A stretch of DNA of 11,421 bases from Hylemonella sp. UBA6679 (GTDB lineage: Bacteria > Pseudomonadota > Gammaproteobacteria > Burkholderiales > Burkholderiaceae_C), in NCBI GenBank assembly GCA_002454975.1, contig DKJZ01000104.1:1-11421 (forward strand). Reading direction: 5' to 3'. Positions within the stretch are counted from its first letter, which is position 1, and every line of letters begins with the position of its first letter. Under the pieces are notes generated by a model. That model did no database searches and was not told where the DNA came from. It saw nothing but the letters and a program-made list of their open reading frames with translations. Shown here one piece after another: positions 6,638 through 11,421 of the stretch. The translations under genes and the position numbers were made by a program.

Positions 6638-8074
6638 ATGAAATTCAACCTACCAGATCCAAGACAACTCGCTCGACCGAGCCTGAGCGCCAGCACGGGC
6701 CTTGCCGGTCGTTTGCGTGGCATGTTCAACCTCAACGATCCCCGTTGGGGGCGCGGTGGCGACAGCAACAGCAACAGCGGCGCGTCCGATAACAGCGGCG
6801 AGACCAACGATGCTGCGGGTGGATCGACCCCCCACGCCAATCCCAACCCCAACACCACGCCACCTCGGCCAGGTCCGAGCGGTGGGCGCCAGCGCCCAGC
6901 CGGTGCCACCCAAGGCCCGCCGGATTTGGACGAGCTCTGGCGCGACTTCAACCGCAAGCTTGGCGGCCTGTTTGGCGGGCAACGCGGGGGCGGTTCTGGC
7001 TCGGGCGGCAGCGGCGGCCCAGGTTTGCCTGACTTCAAAAACGCCCGTCTGGGTGTGGGTGTGATTGCTGCGGTGCTGCTGCTGTTGTGGCTCGGCACTG
7101 GCTTTTTCATTGTGCAAGAGGGTCAGCAGGCCGTCATCACGCAGTTTGGCAAGTACAAGTCCACGGTGGGTGCGGGTTTCAACTGGCGTGTGCCTTACCC
7201 CATCCAAAAACACGAACTCATTTTTGTGACCCAAATTCGCTCGGTGGACGTGGGCCGTGATGCTGTCATCAAAGCCACGGGCCTGCGCGAGTCGGCCATG
7301 TTGACCGAAGACGAGAACATCGTTGAGATCAAGTTTGCTGTGCAGTACCGCTTGAGCGATGCACGTGCCTATTTGTTTGAGAGCCGCAACCCAGGTGAGG
7401 CCGTGGTGCAAGCCGCTGAAACCGCAGTGCGTGAGGTGGTGGGCAAGATGAAGATGGACTCGGCTTTGTCTGAAGAGCGCGACCAAATCGCCCCGCGCGT
7501 GCGCGAGCTGATGCAAAACATCCTGGACCGCTACAAAGTGGGCATTGAGGTGGTGGGCATCAACTTGCAGCAGGGTGGTGTGCGTCCGCCCGAGCAAGTG
7601 CAGGCCGCGTTTGACGACGTGCTCAAAGCCGGCCAAGAGCGCGAGCGCGCCAAAAACGAGGCGCAGGCCTATGCCAACGACGTGATTCCCCGCGCGCAGG
7701 GTTCAGCCTCGCGTTTGAATGAGGAAGCGCAGGCTTACAAATCGCGCATCGTGTCGCAGGCCCAAGGTGATGCGCAGCGTTTCCGCTCGGTGCTCAACGA
7801 GTACCAAAAAGCGCCACAAGTCACCCGCGACCGCCTCTACACCGATGCCATGCAGCAAATTTACAGCAGCGTGACCAAGGTCATGGTCGATTCGCACAAC
7901 GGCTCGAACCTGCTGTACTTGCCCCTGGACAAGATCATGCAAATGAGCGCGGGCGATGTGCCCCCCAACCTGACTTTGCCAGCAGCGCCCACGCCTGCTG
8001 CCACCCCCACCACCCCAAGCGCCGATGTGCGCAACCGGGACGGCGGCCGCTCACGCGACCGTGACTCACGCTAG
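6638..8074 (+). CDS. hflK: FtsH protease modulator HflK (SPFH domain)
   Basis: HflK and HflC form a large inner-membrane assembly around the FtsH AAA protease and modulate its activity. This 478-residue protein is longer than E. coli HflK (419). It has the family's N-terminal motif MFNLNDPRWGRG (29-40), a low-complexity Gly/Ser/Asn/Pro stretch (about 41-93) and a second Gly/Ser-rich run (114-130). One membrane segment follows (about 137-159), then the SPFH/band 7 domain (about 160-325), a charged helical region (about 330-400), and a C-terminal Pro/Ala then Arg/Asp-rich tail (449-478). The ATG at 6638 is one base after the hflX stop. A second ATG at 6722 (residue 29) would begin exactly at the conserved MFNLND motif and is a possible alternative start. 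The hflC ribosome-binding site overlaps the TAG stop of this gene. Confidence 0.96.
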   Translation: MKFNLPDPRQLARPSLSASTGLAGRLRGMFNLNDPRWGRGGDSNSNSGASDNSGETNDAAGGSTPHANPNPNTTPPRPGPSGGRQRPAGATQGPPDLDELWRDFNRKLGGLFGGQRGGGSGSGGSGGPGLPDFKNARLGVGVIAAVLLLLWLGTGFFIVQEGQQAVITQFGKYKSTVGAGFNWRVPYPIQKHELIFVTQIRSVDVGRDAVIKATGLRESAMLTEDENIVEIKFAVQYRLSDARAYLFESRNPGEAVVQAAETAVREVVGKMKMDSALSEERDQIAPRVRELMQNILDRYKVGIEVVGINLQQGGVRPPEQVQAAFDDVLKAGQERERAKNEAQAYANDVIPRAQGSASRLNEEAQAYKSRIVSQAQGDAQRFRSVLNEYQKAPQVTRDRLYTDAMQQIYSSVTKVMVDSHNGSNLLYLPLDKIMQMSAGDVPPNLTLPAAPTPAATPTTPSADVRNRDGGRSRDRDSR

Positions 8075-8077
8075 GAG
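8073..8077 (+). promoter_or_regulatory. Strong Shine-Dalgarno for hflC overlapping the hflK stop
   Basis: AGGAG begins within the hflK TAG stop and ends six bases before the hflC ATG. It is the best ribosome-binding site in the window. The placement suggests that terminating ribosomes on hflK hand over to hflC, which would help keep the two complex partners balanced. Confidence 0.75.
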
Positions 8078-8083
8078 AGCCAG

Positions 8084-8980
8084 ATGAACCGGCTTGGCTT
8101 AATTTTTTCTTCGGTGCTGGTGGCTTTGGCCCTGGCCAGCTCCATGTTGTTTGTGGTGGACCAGCGCCAGTTTGGCGTGGTGTATGCCCTGGGTCAGATC
8201 AAAGAAGTGATCACCGAACCAGGCTTGAACATCAAGCTGCCCCCACCGTTCCAAAACGTCAGCTACATCGACAAGCGTTTGCTCACCCTCGACAGCGTGG
8301 ACACCGAGCCCATGCTCACCGCTGAAAAGCAACGTGTGGTGATCGACTGGTATGTGCGCTGGCGCATCACCGAGCCCAGCGAGTACATCCGCAATGTGGG
8401 CTTGGACGAGGCCGCAGGTGCGAGCCAGCTCAACCGCGTGGTGCGCAATGCTTTCCAAGAGGAAATCAACAAACGCACCGTCAAAGAGCTGCTCTCGCTC
8501 AAGCGCGAAGCTTTGATGGAAGACGTCAAAAAAGAAGTGCTCGAAAAAGTCAAAGGCGCCAAGCCCTGGGGCATTGATGTGGTGGATGTGCGCATCACCC
8601 GCGCCGATTACGTGGACGCCATCACCGAGTCGGTCTACCGCCGCATGGAGGCCGAGCGTAAGCGCGTGGCCAACGAGTTGCGCTCCACTGGTGCGGCTGA
8701 AGGCGAAAAAATCCGCGCCGATGCCGACCGCCAGCGCGAGGTGACCATTGCCAACGCTTACCGCGACGCGCAAAAAATCAAGGGCGAGGGCGATGCCGAA
8801 GCCTCCAAGATTTACGCCGAGTCGTTTGGTCGCGACCCCCAGTTTGCGCAGTTTTACCGCAGCCTGGAAGCCTACAAATCGAGCTTTGCCAAGAAGAGCG
8901 ATGTGATGGTGGTGGACCCGTCTGGCTCGGAGTTCTTCAAGAACTTCCGCGGACAAGTTGCCCCGTCAGCGAAAAAATAA
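8084..8980 (+). CDS. hflC: FtsH protease modulator HflC (SPFH domain)
   Basis: HflC is the partner of HflK in the inner-membrane complex that encloses and regulates FtsH. The 298-residue protein (E. coli 334) has an N-terminal membrane anchor (about 3-25) followed directly by VVDQRQFGVVYALG (24-37), the start of the SPFH/band 7 domain (to about 190). A long charged helical segment with Ala/Glu/Arg repeats follows (about 185-248), then the conserved end FAQFYRSLEAYKSSFA (254-269) and VMVVDPSGSEFFKNF (274-288). It lacks the low-complexity N-terminal extension of HflK, which is the usual way the two are told apart. It lies ten bases after hflK with a strong AGGAG site, and a two-base gap separates it from the DUF2065 gene. 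Confidence 0.97.
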   Translation: MNRLGLIFSSVLVALALASSMLFVVDQRQFGVVYALGQIKEVITEPGLNIKLPPPFQNVSYIDKRLLTLDSVDTEPMLTAEKQRVVIDWYVRWRITEPSEYIRNVGLDEAAGASQLNRVVRNAFQEEINKRTVKELLSLKREALMEDVKKEVLEKVKGAKPWGIDVVDVRITRADYVDAITESVYRRMEAERKRVANELRSTGAAEGEKIRADADRQREVTIANAYRDAQKIKGEGDAEASKIYAESFGRDPQFAQFYRSLEAYKSSFAKKSDVMVVDPSGSEFFKNFRGQVAPSAKK

Positions 8981-8982
8981 GC

Positions 8983-9171
8983 GTGGACAGCGACCTCCTG
9001 TGGGCGGCGCTGGCCCTGATGCTGGTGCTTGAAGGGTTGTACCCCTTCATTTCACCCACGGGCTGGCGCAATTTGTTTGCGCAAATCATGCGCATGAGCG
9101 ATGGGCAAATTCGCTTTTTCGGGCTGGGCAGCATTCTGGCTGGTCTGTTGATCCTGTTGCTGCTGGCCTGA
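8983..9171 (+). CDS. DUF2065 family small membrane protein (YjeT-like)
   Basis: This is a 62-residue, very hydrophobic protein with two predicted membrane segments, about 4-24 (including the family-typical LEGLYPFISPTGWR at 16-29) and about 44-61. They are joined by a short polar loop containing MRMSDGQIRFFG (36-47). The sequence and position match the DUF2065 family, whose E. coli member YjeT also lies between hflC and purA. Its function is not established; co-occurrence with hflKC suggests a link to that membrane complex, but this is inference. The start is a GTG two bases after the hflC stop; no strong Shine-Dalgarno is visible, so translation is probably coupled to hflC. A likely terminator follows 12 bases after its stop. 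Confidence 0.88.
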   Translation: MDSDLLWAALALMLVLEGLYPFISPTGWRNLFAQIMRMSDGQIRFFGLGSILAGLLILLLLA

Positions 9172-9182
9172 TTGGCAACATC

Positions 9183-9208
9183 TGCACGGTTTTCGTGCAA
9201 TTTTCTTT
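9183..9208 (+). terminator. Probable rho-independent terminator after the hfq-hflXKC block
   Basis: TGCACG (9183-9188) and CGTGCA (9194-9199) form a perfect six-pair stem with a five-base GTTTT loop. One A and the T-rich run TTTTCTTT (9201-9208) follow. The stem is short, so termination may be partial. It sits just after the DUF2065 gene and would separate transcription of hfq-hflXKC from hisZ-purA. Confidence 0.55.
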
Positions 9209-9250
9209 GCTCTACCGCACCTCGGCGCCGGATCGGCCGCGCCAGACCGG

Positions 9251-9256
9251 TAAAAT
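9251..9256 (+). promoter_or_regulatory. Candidate -10 box for hisZ-purA
   Basis: TAAAAT matches five of six bases of the -10 consensus and lies 29 bases before the hisZ ATG, after the probable terminator, so the position fits a promoter for hisZ and purA. The -35 region at 17-base spacing (CCGGAT, 9228-9233) does not resemble TTGACA. An activator-dependent or weak promoter is possible. Confidence 0.4.
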
Positions 9257-9285
9257 CTCGTTTTTAACAGCCTCCCACCGTCCAC

Positions 9286-10434
9286 ATGTCCGCCTGGGTC
9301 CTGCCGGATCACATTGCCGATGTCTTGCCTTCTGAGGCGCGCCACATCGAAGAACTTCGTCGCGATCTGCTCGATGCGGCCCGTGGCTATGGCTATGAAC
9401 TGGTCATGCCCCCGCTGCTGGAGCACCTGAACTCGCTGTTGTCAGGCACGGGCCAGACGCTGGAGTTGCAAACCTTCAAGCTCGTCGACCAGCTCTCAGG
9501 CCGCAGCCTGGGCCTGCGCGCCGACAGCACGCCCCAGGTCGCCCGTATTGACGCCCACTTGCTCAACCGCCAAGGTGTGGCGCGCCTGTGCTATTGCGGC
9601 CCGGTGCTGCACACCCGTCCAGCCGCCCCGCACGCCACCCGCGAGCCGCTGCAGCTGGGTGCTGAAATTTTTGGCCATGCCGGCCTCGAAGCCGACCTGG
9701 AAATTCTCCAACTCGCGCTGGACTGCCTGGCCGCTGCCAAAGCTGGCCCGGTGACGGTGGACCTGGCCGATGCCCGCATCGTGGCGGCTTTGCTCGATGG
9801 CCACAGCCTGAGCGATGAGCAGCGCCACGCGGTGCATGACGCCCTGTGCGCCAAAGACCAAGTGGCTTTGCAGGCCCTCACGGCTGGCTTGCCCGAAGCC
9901 CACCGTTCGGGTCTGTTGGCCCTGGTGGATTTGTACGGCGATGCCGGCGTGCTGGCGCAAGCACGCCAACGTTTGCCTGTCTTGCCAGCCATCACCCAGG
10001 CTTTGGACGAACTGGCGTGGCTTGCCGGTCACCTGCAGGGCTTGAACCTGAGCTTTGACCTGGCCGACCTGCGTGGCTACGCCTATTACAGTGGCGTGCG
10101 TTTTGCCATGTTTGTGCCTGGTGGCGCCGACGCGCTGGTGCGCGGCGGTCGTTACGACGAGGTCGGCGCGGTGTTTGGCCGCAAACGCCCTGCGGTGGGC
10201 TTTAGCCTGGACCTCAAAGCCTTGGTCGGCGTGGTGCCCAAGCCTGCTTTGCGCACCGCCATTCGTGCCCCTTGGGGCGAGGCCACAGATTTACGTGCTG
10301 CCGTGGCGCGCTTGCGCAGCCAGGGCGAGACGGTGGTGTGTGTGCTGCCCGGTCACGAGCAGGAAATCGACGAGTTCAATTGCGACCGTGTGCTGGTGCA
10401 AGCCGGCGGACACTGGGTTGTGCAAGCCATTTAA
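9286..10434 (+). CDS. hisZ: ATP phosphoribosyltransferase regulatory subunit HisZ
   Basis: HisZ is a HisRS-like protein without synthetase activity. It assembles with the short form of HisG to make the active, histidine-sensitive ATP phosphoribosyltransferase, the first step of histidine biosynthesis. The 382-residue product keeps the class II synthetase fold: LGLRADSTPQVARI (75-88) corresponds to the HisRS LRPENTA region, GPVLHTRP (105-112) to motif 2, RGYAYYSGV (263-271) to the histidine motif, GGRYDE (287-292), and AVGFSLDLKAL (303-313) to motif 3. Key differences from the HisS in this same window are FRHER to LHTR in motif 2, RGMDYY to RGYAYY, and VER to LKA in motif 3. The anticodon-binding domain is replaced by a short tail. 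It implies that a short-form hisG exists elsewhere in the genome. ATG at 9286 starts MSAWVLPDHIADVLP, the usual HisZ opening. A 12-base gap separates it from purA. Confidence 0.95.
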   Translation: MSAWVLPDHIADVLPSEARHIEELRRDLLDAARGYGYELVMPPLLEHLNSLLSGTGQTLELQTFKLVDQLSGRSLGLRADSTPQVARIDAHLLNRQGVARLCYCGPVLHTRPAAPHATREPLQLGAEIFGHAGLEADLEILQLALDCLAAAKAGPVTVDLADARIVAALLDGHSLSDEQRHAVHDALCAKDQVALQALTAGLPEAHRSGLLALVDLYGDAGVLAQARQRLPVLPAITQALDELAWLAGHLQGLNLSFDLADLRGYAYYSGVRFAMFVPGGADALVRGGRYDEVGAVFGRKRPAVGFSLDLKALVGVVPKPALRTAIRAPWGEATDLRAAVARLRSQGETVVCVLPGHEQEIDEFNCDRVLVQAGGHWVVQAI

Positions 10435-10446
10435 AAAGTTGACAAC

Positions 10447-11421
10447 ATGAGTAACAACAAAGCCGCGGCCCAGGGTCGCAACGTGGTGGTGGTCGGTACC
10501 CAGTGGGGCGACGAGGGCAAGGGCAAACTCGTGGACTGGCTCACCGAATCCGCCCAAGGCGTGGTGCGCTTTCAGGGCGGCCACAACGCGGGCCACACCC
10601 TCGTCATCAACGGTGTGAAAACTGCCCTGCACCTCATCCCCAGCGGCATCATGCGCCCCGGCGTGAAGTGTTTCATTGGCAACGGGGTGGTGCTCTCCGC
10701 CGCCAAGTTGTTTGAAGAAATTGCTGGCCTGGAAAAAGCCGGCGTGGAGGTGCGTTCGCGCCTGCGCATCAGCGAAGCTTGCCCGCTGATTTTGCCTTTC
10801 CATGCCGCGCTGGACGTGGCCCGTGAAGCCGCGCGCGAGCAGGGTGGCACCGAGAAAATCGGCACCACCGGCCGCGGCATTGGCCCGGCCTATGAGGACA
10901 AAATTGCCCGCCGTGCCCTCCGTGTGCAAGACCTGAAATACCCCGAGCGTTTTGCCAACAAGCTGCGTGAACTCTTGGCCCTGCACAACCATGTGCTCAC
11001 CACGTATTTGGGCTCGAAAAGCTTCACGTTTGGTGATGCGCTCAAGCCCTACATGGCCAATGGCGAGGTGCAGTTTGACGCTGTTTATAACGAAGCCATG
11101 CAGCACGCAGCCATGCTCAAGCCCATGATGGCCGATGTCTCGCGCGAACTCAACGAAGCGCACGCCCGCGGCGACAACCTGCTGTTTGAAGGCGCCCAGG
11201 GCACCTTGCTCGATGTGGACCACGGCACCTACCCCTACGTGACCTCGAGCAACTGCGTGGCAGGCAACGCTGCGGCAGGCTCAGGCGTGGGGCCGGGCAT
11301 GTTGCACTATGTGTTGGGCATCACCAAAGCGTATTGCACCCGCGTGGGCGGTGGCCCGTTCCCCACCGAACTCGATTGGGAAGTCGAAGGTACACCTGGC
11401 TACCACATGAGCACCGTGGGC
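10447..11421 (+). CDS. purA: Adenylosuccinate synthetase, N-terminal part
   Basis: PurA uses GTP to couple IMP and aspartate, forming adenylosuccinate, the first committed step from IMP to AMP. The frame is open from the ATG at 10447 to the window end, giving 325 of roughly 430 expected residues; the 3' end lies outside. Visible motifs: the signature QWGDEGKGK (19-27) with catalytic Asp22; GGHNAGHT (44-51) with catalytic His50 (E. coli Asp13 and His41 equivalents); IGTTGRGIGPAYEDK (138-152) of the IMP-binding region; and, near the end, EGAQGTLLDVDHGTYP and the conserved TSSN and GVGPG stretches. The first 11 residues are a polar extension compared with E. coli. The gene follows hisZ by 12 bases, so co-transcription is likely. 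PurA downstream of hflC and yjeT is the same order as in E. coli, except for the inserted hisZ. Confidence 0.97.
   Translation, partial: MSNNKAAAQGRNVVVVGTQWGDEGKGKLVDWLTESAQGVVRFQGGHNAGHTLVINGVKTALHLIPSGIMRPGVKCFIGNGVVLSAAKLFEEIAGLEKAGVEVRSRLRISEACPLILPFHAALDVAREAAREQGGTEKIGTTGRGIGPAYEDKIARRALRVQDLKYPERFANKLRELLALHNHVLTTYLGSKSFTFGDALKPYMANGEVQFDAVYNEAMQHAAMLKPMMADVSRELNEAHARGDNLLFEGAQGTLLDVDHGTYPYVTSSNCVAGNAAAGSGVGPGMLHYVLGITKAYCTRVGGGPFPTELDWEVEGTPGYHMSTVG

Noticed and set aside
6650..7636. Minus-strand open frame of 328 codons opposite hflK
   Set aside because: The apparent Ala/Thr/Arg-rich protein is the complement of the Gly/Ser-rich HflK coding region; nothing in it resembles a protein family.
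8099..8956. Minus-strand open frame of 285 codons opposite hflC
   Set aside because: Rich in His/Leu/Gly and without domains, as expected for an antisense shadow of a high-GC gene.
10439..10444. TTGACA just before the purA start as a -35 box
   Set aside because: A -10 would fall inside the purA coding region; no suitable hexamer or later start supports it.
10291..11223. Minus-strand open frame of 310 codons opposite hisZ and purA
   Set aside because: It spans the hisZ-purA junction antisense to two conserved genes and has no recognisable content.
1..11421. Search for mobile elements, CRISPR arrays, tRNA genes, toxin-antitoxin or defence genes
   Set aside because: Reading both strands showed no transposase, integrase, direct-repeat array, tRNA cloverleaf or defence-type protein. 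The window is filled by conserved core genes.

Overview
The window is a dense, all-plus-strand housekeeping region from a GC-rich betaproteobacterium. Gene order, protein sequences and codon use point to Burkholderiales, most likely Comamonadaceae (Acidovorax, Limnohabitans or Rhodoferax type). This assignment comes from remembered family sequences and synteny, not from a search. Eleven protein genes are supported. The first (ispG) and last (purA) are cut by the window edges. I see no tRNA, rRNA, CRISPR array, insertion sequence, phage gene or integrase, and no non-coding stretch longer than about 140 bases.

Layout. Block 1 (1-5030) is ispG(partial)-hisS-yfgM-bamB-der. It covers isoprenoid precursor synthesis, histidyl-tRNA charging, a Sec-associated TPR membrane protein, an outer-membrane assembly lipoprotein and a ribosome-assembly GTPase. 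Genes abut or overlap by 1-4 bases, except for a 52-base gap before yfgM that holds a GC-rich hairpin and a TACAAT promoter-like box. Block 2 (5171-9171) is hfq-hflX-hflK-hflC-DUF2065(yjeT-like), which covers RNA chaperone, ribosome-splitting GTPase and membrane-protease control functions. It is preceded by a 140-base AT-rich gap carrying a striking inverted repeat. Block 3 (9286-11421) is hisZ-purA(partial), separated from block 2 by a 114-base gap with a probable intrinsic terminator and a TAAAAT box.

How the genes fit together. The order joins two neighbourhoods that are separate in Escherichia coli: ispG-hisS-yfgM-bamB-der and hfq-hflX-hflK-hflC-yjeT-purA. The histidine-biosynthesis regulator gene hisZ is inserted before purA. 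HisS and its catalytically degenerate paralogue HisZ are therefore both visible in one window, linking histidine use and histidine synthesis.

I found no undescribed multi-gene system; the coding content is conserved core genome. The items most worth a second look are non-coding or at protein edges: the 16-pair inverted repeat upstream of hfq, the hairpin on the hisS stop codon, the low-complexity N-terminus of HflK, and several non-ATG or ambiguous starts.
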